DNA of 64,000 bases from Enterobacter soli ATCC BAA-2102 (GTDB lineage Bacteria > Pseudomonadota > Gammaproteobacteria > Enterobacterales > Enterobacteriaceae), in assembly GCF_001654845.1 (NCBI RefSeq), contig NZ_LXES01000007.1:1-64000 (forward strand), in the 5' to 3' direction. The notes under the pieces are model-generated. The model searched no databases and was not told the origin of the DNA. It was given only the letters and a program-made list of their open reading frames with translations. A program made the position numbers and the translations under genes. Every line of letters begins with the position of its first letter. The stretch's first letter is position 1. Shown piece after piece: positions 50,567 through 60,633 of this stretch.

Positions 50567-51181
50567 ATGAGTGCAATCGCGCCTGGAATGATCCTCCTCG
50601 CCTACCTTTGCGGCTCAATCTCCAGCGCCATTCTGGTCTGCCGAATCGCCGGGTTACCTGACCCTCGCGTAAGTGGTTCCGGGAACCCCGGGGCGACCAA
50701 TGTACTACGAATTGGCGGCAAGGGAGCAGCCGTAGCGGTTTTGGTTTTTGATGTACTGAAAGGAATGCTACCCGTCTGGGGCGCGTATGCTCTGGGCATC
50801 ACCCCGTTTTGGCTTGGCCTTATCGCCATCGCCGCCTGTGTTGGTCATATCTGGCCCGTATTCTTCGGCTTTAAAGGTGGCAAAGGCGTCGCAACCGCCT
50901 TTGGTGCTATTGCGCCCATCGGCTGGGATTTAACCGGCGTCATGGCCGGTACCTGGCTGCTGACGATTTTACTGAGCGGCTATTCATCGCTGGGTGCCAT
51001 TGTCAGCGCACTGATCGCGCCATTCTATGTCTGGTGGTTCAAGCCGCAATTTACCTTCCCGGTATCGATGCTCTCGTGCCTGATCCTGTTGCGTCATCAC
51101 GATAATATTCAGCGTCTGTGGCGACGTCAGGAAACAAAAATCTGGACAAAACTGAAGCGGAAAAAGAAAGAACCTGAGTAA
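50567..51181 (+). CDS. plsY: Glycerol-3-phosphate acyltransferase PlsY
   Basis: Inner-membrane enzyme transferring acyl groups from acyl phosphate to glycerol 3-phosphate. 204 residues starting [20 protein letters not shown] (50567); the longer in-frame start falls in the folB promoter. The three cytoplasmic motifs are visible: [35 protein letters not shown], and [11 protein letters not shown] basic tail ends the protein. Confidence 0.96.
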   Translation: MSAIAPGMILLAYLCGSISSAILVCRIAGLPDPRVSGSGNPGATNVLRIGGKGAAVAVLVFDVLKGMLPVWGAYALGITPFWLGLIAIAACVGHIWPVFFGFKGGKGVATAFGAIAPIGWDLTGVMAGTWLLTILLSGYSSLGAIVSALIAPFYVWWFKPQFTFPVSMLSCLILLRHHDNIQRLWRRQETKIWTKLKRKKKEPE

Positions 51182-51184
51182 TCG

Positions 51185-51222
51185 TCCTGCCCGGCATCAC
51201 TTCACTTGCACGGGCCTACAGC
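51185..51222. repeat. Degenerate REP unit after plsY
   Basis: TGCCCGGCATCACTTCACTTGCACGGGCCTACA keeps the outer REP arms with an altered centre. Short intergenic repeat; probably a 3' processing or terminator element. Confidence 0.5.
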
Positions 51223-51324
51223 GACATTGTCCCCTTCAGGTTATGTCTTATAACCAAATGTGATTTAGGTCACCTTCTGCCTGTGGTAACTGTTAGAGAC
51301 ACAACACAACCACACAAAAAGAAA

Positions 51325-52791
51325 ATGGCAGAAATCACAGAAACAACTCCCCTTTCCACGGCAGGAAACGCCCCTGATGGCGACATCAAGTGGGTGCGTA
51401 ACGCATCAGACGTTTCACGCCTGGTCAACGACGGCTCTCAGGGCCGGGCCAATGCCCGTATCGTCATCGGTATCGCGCTGGGCGGTATTTTCCTCGATGC
51501 CTACGATCTCGGCGCGCTGGCGTTCGGTATCAAAGACATTACCCGCGAATTCAATCTCACCCCTGCGGGCACCGGAATGGTGGCGTCGGCCATTACCTTC
51601 GGTGCCATTGTCGGGGCACTTCTCGGCGGTTATCTCACCGACAAAATCGGGCGCTATCGCGTCTTTATGGCCGACATGGTGTTCTTTGTGGTCGCGGCCA
51701 TCGCCTGTGCGCTGGCGCCAAACGAATATGTACTGGCAGGCGCACGCTTTGTGATGGGTCTAGGCGTGGGGATTGACCTCCCTGTGGCGATGGCGTTCCT
51801 GAGCGAGTTCGCCAGACTGAAAGGGCCTGGGAATAAGGCCTCCAGCGTCGCCATGTGGTGTCCGACCTGGTATGCCGCCATCAGTATCTCTTACCTGCTG
51901 GTGCTCTTTTTCTACGCCGTACTGCCGGAAAGCCACAGCGACTGGTTGTGGCGTTTGATTCTCGGCTTTGGCGCAGTACCGGCGCTGGTCATTATCGCAA
52001 TCCGCAGCCGCTATATGAGCGAGTCTCCGGTCTGGGCGGCGAACCAGGGGAACCTGAAAGAGGCGGCGTCTATTTTACGCCAGTCGTATAACATTAACGC
52101 CCACGTTCCGCAGGATGCGCTCGACCAGCCCGCTCCGGTGGTCAACAAGGCGAAATGGTCAAACTATCTGAACCTGTTCCGCGGTATCTATTTACGACGC
52201 ACCACGCTCGCCACGCTGCTGTCGGTGGTTTCCTCGTTCGCCTATAACGCGGTCGCCTTTGGTCTGCCGGTGATTATTTCCAGCTTCTTTGTGCAGTCTA
52301 TGCTGACCACTATTTTGATTTCGCTGGCGCTTAATCTGCTGTTTGCATTCGTTGGCGGGCTGCTGGCCGTGCGCTATGTCCCACGCTTCGGCGCATGGCG
52401 GATGTCGCTTGCGGGTTATGCCTGCCAGCTTGTCGCCCTGCTCGGCCTGGCGCTGATTGGCCGCCCTGAGGGCGCAGCAGAAGGTATTGCCGCCGTTGCG
52501 ATGCTGGCGCTGTTCCTGTTTGGTCAGGGCTTTGGACCGGGTGCACATACCATGACGTTTGCTTCCCTGAGCTACCCGACCTCGCTGCGCGGCGTAGGCG
52601 TAGGCCTTAACCAGACGCTGATGCGCAGCAGTTCAACGCTGTCTCTTTTCCTGTTCCCGCTGCTGGTCGCCTCTCTGGATACCGCGGTGTTCTGGGTGAT
52701 TGCCCTGGCGCCGTTTATCGGGCTGGCCTCACTGCTGGCAATCCGCTGGGAACCGTCCGGGTATGATGTGGATGCGGAGGATTATCGGTAG
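51325..52791 (+). CDS. MFS transporter, sugar/metabolite porter type
   Basis: About 488 residues with twelve predicted membrane segments and a hydrophilic N-terminus of about 40 residues. MFS signatures: GGYLTDKIGRYRVFMADM after segment 2, and a repeated-half equivalent in VRYVPRFGAW. It resembles the sugar-porter/metabolite:H+ symporter branch (SEFARLKGPGNKASSVAMW, SYPTSLRGVGVGLN). The start at 51325 is a choice: its ribosome binding site is weak, and a GTG at 51283 is in frame. It occupies the site where K-12 has the ttd tartrate genes. Substrate cannot be assigned. Confidence 0.82.
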   Translation: MAEITETTPLSTAGNAPDGDIKWVRNASDVSRLVNDGSQGRANARIVIGIALGGIFLDAYDLGALAFGIKDITREFNLTPAGTGMVASAITFGAIVGALLGGYLTDKIGRYRVFMADMVFFVVAAIACALAPNEYVLAGARFVMGLGVGIDLPVAMAFLSEFARLKGPGNKASSVAMWCPTWYAAISISYLLVLFFYAVLPESHSDWLWRLILGFGAVPALVIIAIRSRYMSESPVWAANQGNLKEAASILRQSYNINAHVPQDALDQPAPVVNKAKWSNYLNLFRGIYLRRTTLATLLSVVSSFAYNAVAFGLPVIISSFFVQSMLTTILISLALNLLFAFVGGLLAVRYVPRFGAWRMSLAGYACQLVALLGLALIGRPEGAAEGIAAVAMLALFLFGQGFGPGAHTMTFASLSYPTSLRGVGVGLNQTLMRSSSTLSLFLFPLLVASLDTAVFWVIALAPFIGLASLLAIRWEPSGYDVDAEDYR

Positions 52792-52817
52792 TTTCTGGAA
52801 TGAAGCTCTGAGGTTTA

Positions 52818-53365
52818 TTCCGTTCACCTTAAGTGCAGCAGAAAATTGATTTTTTGCAGCCTGTGAACGGGAAAAGGGGGCCACCGCGGCCCCCTTTTCA
52901 ATCCCCGCGGCCCCGCAACAAAATCGGTGCTTCGCACTTCGCTCACCTTCCGACCCTCTGCCTGCGGTCGTCTCAACTCGACATCCTGTCTCGATTCGCC
53001 TCTGGCCGCCATCCATGGCGTCCAGACCTTGTCATCCGGTCTCCGGTTCGCCGATTTTAGCGGGGACTCAACACCCGTGCCCCTTTCCGGCCGCAGTGCA
53101 GGTTGAGGTGATGCCAGTCCGGCAGAAAATCGCCGAGGCGTTTCACCGTAGCCGGGGCGACGCGCAGGGATGCGCGGAGAGGGCGTGACCTGCATGGATG
53201 CAGGATCTCGCCCGACCCGAAAGCGAAGGGGAAAAAGCCGAGGGAACCGCGAAGCGGCGATTTTCATGGCCGGGAGCCGGGATTGTTAAGGGGGCGGCGA
53301 TAGCCCCCTTAACACGTTCACCGCAGCGGGCTAAGCAGGTAGTGAAGAAGCTATGGTGAACGGAA
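52818..53365. repeat. 548-bp symmetrical GC-rich intergenic element with terminal inverted repeats
   Basis: The 688-bp gap between the MFS gene and ureD holds this element. Its ends are perfect 11-bp inverted repeats, TTCCGTTCACC (52818-52828) and GGTGAACGGAA (53355-53365). Each terminal CGTTCAC can pair with a GTGAACG about 40 bp inside the same arm. Inside each arm is a perfect 11-bp-stem hairpin: AAAAGGGGGCC / GGCCCCCTTTT (52872-52898) and GTTAAGGGGGC / GCCCCCTTAAC (53285-53313). A palindrome CCTGCAT-GG-ATGCAGG lies at 53189-53204. Outer TCTGGAA / TTCCAGA (52794, 53380) may extend the symmetry. No credible gene is seen; it looks like a non-autonomous dispersed element. Confidence 0.75.
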
Positions 53366-53400
53366 CAATTCCACCCATCTTCCAGAGCAAAAAATAATCC

Positions 53401-53415
53401 ATAAGCGACTCATAT
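53401..53415 (+). promoter_or_regulatory. Candidate NAC binding site upstream of the urease operon
   Basis: ATA-AGCGACTCA-TAT is an exact ATA-N9-TAT motif, about 65 bp before ureD. A weak -10-like CATACT (53440-53445) lies downstream at a distance compatible with activation from this site. NAC is known to activate the urease operon of Klebsiella aerogenes under nitrogen limitation. Confidence 0.55.
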
Positions 53416-53479
53416 GACAGCCTTCATTTCCGCCAGGGCATACTGAAACGTAACCCGATGGTGAGCAGATGGATGCAGC

Positions 53480-54307
53480 ATGTTAGCAACTCAGGTCACT
53501 GATAACTCTTACAAAGGCTGGCAGGCATCGCTTGCGCTGCAATTTTGTCACACCCCTGAGAAAACCCTCCTGCACTCCGCTCATCATGTCGGGCCGCTCA
53601 CCGTTCAGCGGCCATTTTATCCCGAAGGTGAAACCTGCCATCTCTATCTGCTGCACCCGCCTGGCGGGATTGTCGGCGGCGATTCGCTCAATATCGTCGT
53701 GCGGCTGGACGCCAAAAGCCACACGCTTATCACCATGCCCGGCGCCAGTAAGTTCTATCGCAGTAGCGGCCCACAGGCTTACCTGAACCAGCACTTTTAC
53801 CTTGATGATAATGCAACGCTGGAGTGGCTACCGCAGGACACCATTATCTTCCCCGGCGCGAATGCCACATTGCGATCCGTCTTTCACCTGCGGGCATCCA
53901 GCACCCTGCTGGCCTGGGAGCTGTACTGTCTGGGCCGCCCGGTCATCAACGAAACTTTTAGCCACGGCACGCTTGAGAGCCGCCTTGAGGTGTGGGTCGA
54001 CGACGAGCCACGCCTGATTGAGCGCCAGCATCTCAGCAATGGCGACCTGACGCCCGTCGCCGGGCATCCGTGGATCGGCACGTTACTGTTTTATCCCGCC
54101 AGCGAAAATAATCTTGAAACGGTACGCAAACGGCTCGCGCCGCTGGACAATTTTGCCGGCGCCACCCTCACCGACGGCCTGCTGTCGGTGCGTTTTCTTT
54201 CACATGACAACCTGATTTGCCAGCGGGTAATGCGCGATATCTGGCAGTCGCTTCGCCCGCTTTTAACCCCCAAAACCGCCTGTTCGCCGCGTATCTGGCA
54301 GACATAA
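53480..54307 (+). CDS. ureD: Urease accessory protein UreD
   Basis: Scaffold of the UreDFG complex that activates apo-urease by delivering nickel. 275 residues, close to the Klebsiella protein. Conserved core: [20 protein letters not shown] and [14 protein letters not shown], then [13 protein letters not shown]. Starts with ATG at 53480. First gene of ureDABCEJFG. No ureR-type regulator lies beside it, so urea induction is unlikely and nitrogen control more probable. Confidence 0.96.
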   Translation: MLATQVTDNSYKGWQASLALQFCHTPEKTLLHSAHHVGPLTVQRPFYPEGETCHLYLLHPPGGIVGGDSLNIVVRLDAKSHTLITMPGASKFYRSSGPQAYLNQHFYLDDNATLEWLPQDTIIFPGANATLRSVFHLRASSTLLAWELYCLGRPVINETFSHGTLESRLEVWVDDEPRLIERQHLSNGDLTPVAGHPWIGTLLFYPASENNLETVRKRLAPLDNFAGATLTDGLLSVRFLSHDNLICQRVMRDIWQSLRPLLTPKTACSPRIWQT

Positions 54308-54317
54308 GAGAAACGTT

Positions 54318-54620
54318 ATGGAACTGACCCCCAGAGAAAAAGACAAGCTGTTGTTGTTCACCGCCGCGCTGGTTGCCGAACGCCGCCTTGCACGCGGGGT
54401 GAAGCTCAATTACCCGGAATCCGTCGCGCTGATCAGCGCCTTTATTATGGAAGGCGCACGCGATGGCGAAACCGTGGCCTCACTGATGGAAGCAGGCCGC
54501 CATGTCCTGACGCGCGCGCAGGTGATGGAAGGTGTACCGGAGATGATCCCCGATATTCAGGTGGAGGCCACCTTCCCGGACGGATCCAAGCTCGTCACCG
54601 TTCATAACCCGATCGTGTAA
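54318..54620 (+). CDS. ureA: Urease subunit gamma
   Basis: Smallest structural subunit, 100 residues, starting [20 protein letters not shown] and containing [20 protein letters not shown]. Length and sequence are those of the three-gene (gamma, beta, alpha) bacterial urease type. 10 bp after ureD. Confidence 0.98.
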   Translation: MELTPREKDKLLLFTAALVAERRLARGVKLNYPESVALISAFIMEGARDGETVASLMEAGRHVLTRAQVMEGVPEMIPDIQVEATFPDGSKLVTVHNPIV

Positions 54621-54630
54621 GGAGCTACTG

Positions 54631-54945
54631 ATGATCCCAGGCGAATATCAGGTTAAACCCGGCAGCATCACCCTTAATGTCGGGCGTAAAACAGTGAGTG
54701 TGATCGTTGAAAACCACGGCGACAGGCCGATCCAGGTGGGATCGCATTACCATTTTTATGAGGTAAACCCGGCGCTGAAATTCGATCGTGAAACCGCGAA
54801 AGGCTATCGGCTCAATATCCCGGCTGGCACTGCGGTGCGCTTTGAACCCGGCCAGAAGCGCGAGGTCACGCTGGTACGGGTGGCGGGCGCACAGCGCATT
54901 TTCGGTTTTCGCGGCGACGTGATGGGAGAGGTGAAACATGGCTGA
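54631..54945 (+). CDS. ureB: Urease subunit beta
   Basis: 104 residues starting [16 protein letters not shown], with [20 protein letters not shown] in the conserved beta-barrel core. AAGGAG ribosome binding site 6 bp upstream of the start. The end overlaps ureC by 8 bp, so the two are translationally coupled. Confidence 0.98.
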   Translation: MIPGEYQVKPGSITLNVGRKTVSVIVENHGDRPIQVGSHYHFYEVNPALKFDRETAKGYRLNIPAGTAVRFEPGQKREVTLVRVAGAQRIFGFRGDVMGEVKHG

Positions 54946-56641
54946 GATTTCACGCCAGGCTTACGCCGATATGTTCGGCCCCACCACGGGCGACAAGGTG
55001 CGGCTGGCAGATACCGAACTGTGGATCGAAGTAGAAGACGATCTCACGACCTACGGTGAAGAGGTCAAATTCGGCGGAGGGAAAGTGATCCGCGATGGCA
55101 TGGGTCAGGGGCAAATGACCTCGCAGGATTGCGTGGATCTGGTGCTCACCAACGCGTTGATTGTCGATCACTGGGGGATCGTGAAAGCTGATATCGGCGT
55201 CAAAAACGGCAGGATCTTTGCCGTGGGGAAAGCCGGAAATCCGGATATCCAGCCCGACGTGACGATCCCGATTGGCGCCGCAACGGAAGTGATCGCCGCC
55301 GAAGGGAAGATCGTCACTGCCGGTGGAATCGACACCCATATTCACTGGATCTGCCCGCAGCAGGCAGAAGAGGCGTTGGTCTCCGGTGTGACGACCATGA
55401 TCGGCGGCGGAACAGGACCCGCGGCAGGCACCAACGCCACCACCTGTACGCCAGGGCCGTGGTATATCGCCCGTATGTTGCAGGCCGCCGATACACTTCC
55501 CGTCAATATCGGTTTACTGGGTAAGGGAAATGGTTCGAACCCTGACGCCCTGCGCGAGCAAATCGTCGCCGGAGCCATCGGCCTGAAAATTCATGAAGAC
55601 TGGGGCGCAACGCCTGCTGCCATTAACTGCTCGCTGACGGTAGCCGACGAGATGGATATTCAGGTGGCGCTGCACAGCGATACGCTGAACGAATCCGGGT
55701 TTGTTGAAGACACGCTGGCGGCGATTGCCGGACGCACCATCCACACCTTCCATACAGAGGGCGCGGGCGGTGGACACGCGCCGGATATCATCACCGCCTG
55801 CGCGCACCCGAATATTTTACCCTCTTCCACCAACCCGACGCTGCCCTACACGGTCAACACCATCGATGAGCATCTCGACATGCTGATGGTCTGCCACCAT
55901 CTCGATCCGGATATCGCCGAGGATGTGGCGTTTGCTGAGTCCCGCATTCGCCGGGAAACCATTGCCGCTGAAGACGTGCTGCACGATATCGGTGCCTTCT
56001 CACTGACTTCATCCGATTCTCAGGCCATGGGCCGCGTGGGTGAAGTGATTGTCCGTACCTGGCAGGTGGCTCACCGCATGAAGGTGCAACGCGGTGCCCT
56101 GCCGGAAGAAAGTGGCGATAACGATAACTTTCGCGTCAAACGCTTTATCGCCAAATACACCATTAACCCGGCATTGACTCACGGTATTGCGCATGAAGTG
56201 GGTTCCATTGAGGCGGGCAAACTGGCTGACCTGGTGGTCTGGTCACCGGCCTTCTTTGGCGTAAAACCGGCCACCATCGTCAAAGGCGGGATGATCGCCT
56301 GCGCGCCGATGGGCGACATCAATGCCTCGATCCCCACGCCACAGCCCGTGCACTATCGCCCGATGTTTGGCTCTCTGGGTGCCGCAAGACATGCAACCCG
56401 GCTGACATTTATCTCCCAGGCCGCCGCATCCGGCAACCTTGCCGGGCAACTCAACCTGCAAAGCGCCACCGCCGTGGTGAAAGGCTGCCGCAGCGTGAAA
56501 AAGGCCGACATGATCCACAACGGCCTGCAACCGAATATCACTGTTGACGCGCAGACGTATGAAGTGCGTGTTGACGGCGAACTGATCACCAGCGAACCGG
56601 CTGACGTTTTGCCAATGGCACAACGCTATTTCCTGTTTTGA
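54938..56641 (+). CDS. ureC: Urease subunit alpha (catalytic)
   Basis: Nickel-dependent amidohydrolase that splits urea into ammonia and carbamate. 567 residues, the same length as the K. aerogenes enzyme. Nickel and catalytic features in order: [14 protein letters not shown] (two metal-binding His), GLKIHEDWG (the lysine carbamylated in the mature enzyme), [25 protein letters not shown], and the mobile-flap cysteine/histidine [13 protein letters not shown]. All expected residues are present, so the enzyme should be active. Confidence 0.99.
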   Translation: MAEISRQAYADMFGPTTGDKVRLADTELWIEVEDDLTTYGEEVKFGGGKVIRDGMGQGQMTSQDCVDLVLTNALIVDHWGIVKADIGVKNGRIFAVGKAGNPDIQPDVTIPIGAATEVIAAEGKIVTAGGIDTHIHWICPQQAEEALVSGVTTMIGGGTGPAAGTNATTCTPGPWYIARMLQAADTLPVNIGLLGKGNGSNPDALREQIVAGAIGLKIHEDWGATPAAINCSLTVADEMDIQVALHSDTLNESGFVEDTLAAIAGRTIHTFHTEGAGGGHAPDIITACAHPNILPSSTNPTLPYTVNTIDEHLDMLMVCHHLDPDIAEDVAFAESRIRRETIAAEDVLHDIGAFSLTSSDSQAMGRVGEVIVRTWQVAHRMKVQRGALPEESGDNDNFRVKRFIAKYTINPALTHGIAHEVGSIEAGKLADLVVWSPAFFGVKPATIVKGGMIACAPMGDINASIPTPQPVHYRPMFGSLGAARHATRLTFISQAAASGNLAGQLNLQSATAVVKGCRSVKKADMIHNGLQPNITVDAQTYEVRVDGELITSEPADVLPMAQRYFLF

Positions 56642-56650
56642 GGAGCGACA

Positions 56651-57115
56651 ATGATCTACTTAACCCAACGCCTCGACCACGCGCACCGCGTCACCGCCAG
56701 CGTCACGCTGCCGATTGATGTGCGGGTGAAAAGCCGCGCCCGAGTGGCGCTAAACGACGGTCGCGAAGCCGGACTGATGCTACCCCGCGGCTTACTGCTG
56801 CGCGGCGGCGACCTGCTGGCCAGTGAAGACGGCAGCGAAGTGATTGAAGTGATCGCCGCGCCAGAATCCGTGTCAGTGGTGCGCTGCGCCGATCCGTTCC
56901 TGCTGGCCCGCGCCTGTTATCACCTGGGCAACCGCCATGTTCCGCTGCAAATCATGCCTGGCGAATTGCGCTATCACCACGATCACGTCCTCGACGATAT
57001 GTTGCGTCAGTTCGGGCTGGAAGTGGCCTATGCCAGCCTCCCCTTTGAACCGGAAGCAGGCGCTTACACCAGCGATGCCCACGGGCATAGCCACTCGCAC
57101 GCTCACTCACATTAA
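56651..57115 (+). CDS. ureE: Urease accessory protein UreE (nickel metallochaperone)
   Basis: Carries Ni(II) to the urease activation complex. 154 residues. The second domain has the conserved LGNRHVPLQIMPGELRYHHDHVLDDML region with the interface His. The C-terminal tail (AHGHSHSHAHSH) has six histidines, a shorter His-tail than that of Klebsiella UreE. Confidence 0.96.
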   Translation: MIYLTQRLDHAHRVTASVTLPIDVRVKSRARVALNDGREAGLMLPRGLLLRGGDLLASEDGSEVIEVIAAPESVSVVRCADPFLLARACYHLGNRHVPLQIMPGELRYHHDHVLDDMLRQFGLEVAYASLPFEPEAGAYTSDAHGHSHSHAHSH

Positions 57116-57124
57116 GGATTAATC

Positions 57125-57664
57125 ATGCGTAAGTATTTACCTCTGTTACTGCTGGCGTTTTCCCTTCCGGCGCTGGCTCATCCAGGCCACGGCGCCGACA
57201 GTTTTCAGGCGGGATTTCTCCATCCGCTGACCGGGCTTGATCATCTGCTGATGCTGACAGGCGCAGGTGTGCTGTCGGCACTGAGCGGGCGCAAGCTACT
57301 GCTGCCTTTTGCCACCCTCGGGATGATGCTGACCGGCGCAATTGCAGGCAGCCTGCTCGGCGGCTTTAGCGGGATGGAGATGCTGATTATCGCCTCGCTG
57401 GCGGTATGCGGCGTGATGATGTTTAAAACGGAAAATCGCCTGCTGCTGGCAGTACCAGCACTGGCAATGTTCCACGGCTGGGCGCACGGCGTGGAAATGG
57501 CTGGCCATAACTTCTGGCTCTTCACCAGCGGGTTTATGTTCGCCAGCGCCACAGTGCTGTGCGCGAGCTTTGCGGCGGGATTACTGCTGCGCCGCCACGA
57601 CGGCCTGCGTAAAACCTTCGGCGGTGGGCTGATTGTTTCGGCCCTGCTGGCGCTGATGAGCTAA
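57125..57664 (+). CDS. ureJ: HupE/UreJ family metal-permease-like membrane protein
   Basis: 179-residue membrane protein with a signal-like N-terminus ([12 protein letters not shown]) followed by HPGHG and [16 protein letters not shown], the His-rich motifs of HupE/UreJ. About six membrane segments. The family is thought to import or allocate nickel. It is inserted between ureE and ureF; the end overlaps the ureF start by one base (TAATG). Confidence 0.92.
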   Translation: MRKYLPLLLLAFSLPALAHPGHGADSFQAGFLHPLTGLDHLLMLTGAGVLSALSGRKLLLPFATLGMMLTGAIAGSLLGGFSGMEMLIIASLAVCGVMMFKTENRLLLAVPALAMFHGWAHGVEMAGHNFWLFTSGFMFASATVLCASFAAGLLLRRHDGLRKTFGGGLIVSALLALMS

Positions 57665-58338
57665 TGGAGCACTCCCGCCAATGGCTGCGCCTGATGCAGC
57701 TTTCCAGCAGTAGCCTGCCGGTCGGGTCATTTACCTGGTCGCAGGGGCTGGAATGGGCTGTTGAGGCCGGATGGATTACCAGTGCCGATGCATTCAAACG
57801 CTGGCAAATTCAGCTGATGGAACAGAGTTTTTTCTGCGTCGACCTGCCGCTGTTTATCCGCCTGTATCAGGCCTGTGAGCAGCAGGAACTGGCCGCCGTC
57901 AAACACTGGACGGCGTACCTGCTCGCCTGCCGGGAAACGCGTGAGCTGCGCGAAGAAGAGCGCAATCGCGGCGCGGCCTTTACGCGGTTGATTAAAAGCT
58001 GGGAGCCGGACTGCCCGGCAGACTGGCTGGCGTTACTTGCACAAAGCCAGCTCTGCGGTATGGCATGGCTGGGCGTGCGCTGGGGAATTGGCGCACGCGA
58101 GCTGGCCCTGAGCCTGGGCTATAGCTGGATTGAGAGCGCCGTGATGGCGGGCGTTAAGCTCGTCCCGTTCGGGCAACAGGCCGCACAACAGCTGATTATC
58201 GGGCTGAGTGATCATTTTGCGAATGGGCTGGATGCAGCATTTTTACGGGGTGATGAGGCGCTGGGGGCGGCTACGCCACTTTCCGCCATCGCCTCTGCAC
58301 GACACGAAACACAATATTCACGGTTATTCCGTTCCTGA
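57664..58338 (+). CDS. ureF: Urease accessory protein UreF
   Basis: Bridges UreD and the GTPase UreG in the activation complex and acts as a fidelity factor. 224 residues, all-helical. Family motifs: [21 protein letters not shown] near the N-terminus and [22 protein letters not shown] later. Coupled to ureJ by overlapping stop/start codons. Confidence 0.96.
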   Translation: MEHSRQWLRLMQLSSSSLPVGSFTWSQGLEWAVEAGWITSADAFKRWQIQLMEQSFFCVDLPLFIRLYQACEQQELAAVKHWTAYLLACRETRELREEERNRGAAFTRLIKSWEPDCPADWLALLAQSQLCGMAWLGVRWGIGARELALSLGYSWIESAVMAGVKLVPFGQQAAQQLIIGLSDHFANGLDAAFLRGDEALGAATPLSAIASARHETQYSRLFRS

Positions 58339-58347
58339 GGATGCAAC

Positions 58348-58965
58348 ATGGCTGATTACAAACATCCCCTGCGCGTTGGCGTGGGCGGCCCGGTGGGTTC
58401 GGGCAAAACCGCACTGCTGGAAGCGCTCTGCAAGGCAATGCGCGACACGTATCATCTGGCGGTGGTCACCAATGATATCTACACCAAAGAGGATCAGCGC
58501 ATCCTGACCGAAGCGGGCGCGCTGGAGCCAGAGCGCATCGTGGGTGTGGAAACCGGCGGGTGTCCGCATACTGCCATTCGTGAAGATGCGTCGATGAATC
58601 TCGCGGCCGTAGAGGCATTAAGCGAGAAATTCGGCAACCTTGATCTGATCTTTGTCGAAAGCGGCGGTGACAATCTGAGCGCCACCTTTAGCCCGGAGCT
58701 GGCGGATCTGACCATCTATGTGATCGACGTTGCCGAAGGCGAGAAGATCCCGCGCAAAGGCGGGCCAGGGATCACGAAATCCGATTTCCTGGTGATCAAT
58801 AAAACCGATCTCGCGCCGTACGTTGGCGCCTCGCTGGAGGTCATGGAACGTGACACCAACCGGATGCGCGGCGAACGTCCGTGGACCTTTACCAATCTTA
58901 AAGCGGGTGACGGTTTAGCAACAATTATTGCGTTTCTGGAAGAGAAAGGAATGTTGCGGGTGTAG
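58348..58965 (+). CDS. ureG: Urease accessory GTPase UreG
   Basis: SIMIBI-class GTPase that powers nickel insertion. 205 residues. P-loop [17 protein letters not shown] (about 11-27), the nickel-binding Cys-x-His of the UreG family ([11 protein letters not shown]), the Walker-B-like [11 protein letters not shown], and the guanine-specific NKTD (VINKTDLAP). Last gene of the operon, followed by a BIME. Confidence 0.98.
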   Translation: MADYKHPLRVGVGGPVGSGKTALLEALCKAMRDTYHLAVVTNDIYTKEDQRILTEAGALEPERIVGVETGGCPHTAIREDASMNLAAVEALSEKFGNLDLIFVESGGDNLSATFSPELADLTIYVIDVAEGEKIPRKGGPGITKSDFLVINKTDLAPYVGASLEVMERDTNRMRGERPWTFTNLKAGDGLATIIAFLEEKGMLRV

Positions 58966-58974
58966 TGCGGTTTA

Positions 58975-59045
58975 TTGCCGGGTGGCGGCTTCGCCTGACC
59001 CGGCCTACGGCTTTGTAGGCCCGGTAAGCGCAGCGCCACCGGGCA
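58975..59045. repeat. BIME (paired REP) between ureG and tsaD
   Basis: Two inverted REP units: TTGCCGGGTGGCGGCTTCGC...CCGGCCTACGG and TTGTAGGCCCGGTAAGCGCAGCGCCACCGGGCA. They lie between convergent ureG and tsaD. Confidence 0.88.
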
Positions 59046-59052
59046 AAAAAAC

Positions 59053-60066
59053 TTACGCCTCTGGCAGCTCCGCCAGCGGCCAGCGCGGACGCACGGACAC
59101 GCTCAGGTCAGAGGTTGCCCCGGCGTTCAAACGCACCATCCCCGCGTAAGCAATCATCGCGCCGTTGTCGGTACAAAACTCCGGGCGCGCGTAGAACACT
59201 TCGCCGCGACGTTTTTGCATCATCTCTGCGAGCTTCGCGCGCAGGGTACGGTTAGCGCTCACGCCCCCCGCCATCACCAGACGCTTAAAGCCGGTCTGAT
59301 CCAGCGCACGCTTACACTTGATCATCAGCGTATCCACCACTGCATCTTCAAATGCGCGGGCGATGTCCGCACGAGTCTGATCGTCGTTTTCGTTATTGCG
59401 AATCGTATTGGCCGCGAAAGTTTTCAGGCCAGAGAAGCTGAAGTCCAGCCCCGGGCGATCGGTCATCGGACGCGGGAAGACAAAACGCCCTTCCGTACCC
59501 TGAGATGCCATTTTCGACAGCATCGGGCCGCCCGGATAATCCAGCCCCAGCAGTTTGGCGGTTTTGTCGAAGGCTTCACCGGCCGCATCGTCAATAGACT
59601 CGCCCAGCAGTTCGTACTTGCCAATGCCCGTCACGCTAATCAGCTGGGTATGGCCGCCAGAAACCAGCAGTGCCACAAACGGGAATTCTGGTGGGTTATC
59701 TTCCAGCATTGGCGCCAGCAGATGCCCTTCCATATGGTGCACCGGTATCGCCGGAACATCCCACGCGAACGCCAGCGAACGCCCGACCGTTGCCCCAACC
59801 AGCAGCGCGCCGACCAGACCTGGGCCTGCGGTATAAGCAACTGCATCGATATCTTTTGCGCTCAATCCGGCTTCTTTCAACGCCGCCTGAATCAAAGGAA
59901 CCGTTTTACGTACGTGGTCACGAGAGGCCAGTTCAGGGACAACGCCGCCGTAATCAGCATGGAGTTTCACCTGACTATACAGTTGGTTGGCGAGCAGCCC
60001 TTTTTCGTCGTCGTAAATCGCGATGCCGGTTTCATCGCAGGATGTTTCTATACCCAGTACACGCAT
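59053..60066 (-). CDS. tsaD: tRNA N6-adenosine threonylcarbamoyltransferase TsaD
   Basis: Catalytic subunit for the essential t6A37 modification of ANN-decoding tRNAs, acting with TsaB, TsaC and TsaE. 337 residues, Kae1/Qri7 family. Metal-binding motif HMEGH ([11 protein letters not shown], about 110-120), ATP-site [14 protein letters not shown], and [12 protein letters not shown] near the end. Divergent from rpsU, as in E. coli. Confidence 0.98.
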   Translation of the reverse strand: MRVLGIETSCDETGIAIYDDEKGLLANQLYSQVKLHADYGGVVPELASRDHVRKTVPLIQAALKEAGLSAKDIDAVAYTAGPGLVGALLVGATVGRSLAFAWDVPAIPVHHMEGHLLAPMLEDNPPEFPFVALLVSGGHTQLISVTGIGKYELLGESIDDAAGEAFDKTAKLLGLDYPGGPMLSKMASQGTEGRFVFPRPMTDRPGLDFSFSGLKTFAANTIRNNENDDQTRADIARAFEDAVVDTLMIKCKRALDQTGFKRLVMAGGVSANRTLRAKLAEMMQKRRGEVFYARPEFCTDNGAMIAYAGMVRLNAGATSDLSVSVRPRWPLAELPEA

Positions 60067-60202
60067 GGCTTGTTTTACCTCATTTCAATACCGCGCAGTG
60101 TAGAGCCTGGGCGGGTTGATGTAAAACTTTGTTCGCCCCAGGAAGAAGGCTCGTGTATACTCCTCACCCTTATTAAAGTCCCTTTCAAAATCGCATCGGT
60201 GC

Positions 60203-60232
60203 TTTACAAAGCAGCAGCATTTGCAGTAAAAT
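60203..60232 (+). promoter_or_regulatory. Promoter of the rpsU-dnaG-rpoD operon (P2-like)
   Basis: -35 TTTACA (60203-60208) and -10 TAAAAT (60227-60232) with 18-bp spacing, 71 bp before rpsU. A second -10-like TATACT at 60156-60161 fits an upstream promoter, as in the two-promoter E. coli operon. Confidence 0.65.
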
Positions 60233-60263
60233 TCCGCACCATTTTGAAATAAGCTGGCGTTGA

Positions 60264-60518
<255 letters not shown>

Positions 60519-60522
60519 TCTG

Positions 60523-60604
60523 TTGAGGGCTACAGCCCTCAATTGACAGACAGAGTAGTAGTCGTAAGGCCGTGCTTCCGGAAGGAATGCGCGGCTTGTT
60601 TTCG
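60523..60604 (+). terminator. Attenuating terminator T1 between rpsU and dnaG
   Basis: Two hairpins: a perfect 8-bp stem TTGAGGGC / GCCCTCAA (60523-60542), and a GC-rich stem around GGCCGTGC / GCGCGGC followed by TTGTTTTC (60566-60604). The position matches the E. coli T1 terminator, which lowers dnaG and rpoD expression relative to rpsU. Confidence 0.7.
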
Positions 60605-60633
60605 TTTATAAGTCGCTTAATTTTTTGGGGCAT

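Noticed and set aside
52824..53267. 147-residue reading frame on the minus strand between the MFS gene and ureD
   Set aside because: It lies fully inside the GC-rich symmetrical repeat element, is rich in Arg/Pro as expected from base composition, lacks any recognisable domain, and overlaps hairpin structure.
58966..59052. CRISPR-like repeats after ureG
   Set aside because: These are two inverted REP units of a BIME, without regular direct repeats or spacers.
59215..60252. 345-residue reading frame opposite tsaD
   Set aside because: Antisense of tsaD and its promoter, with a His/Gln/Arg-rich product and no domain.
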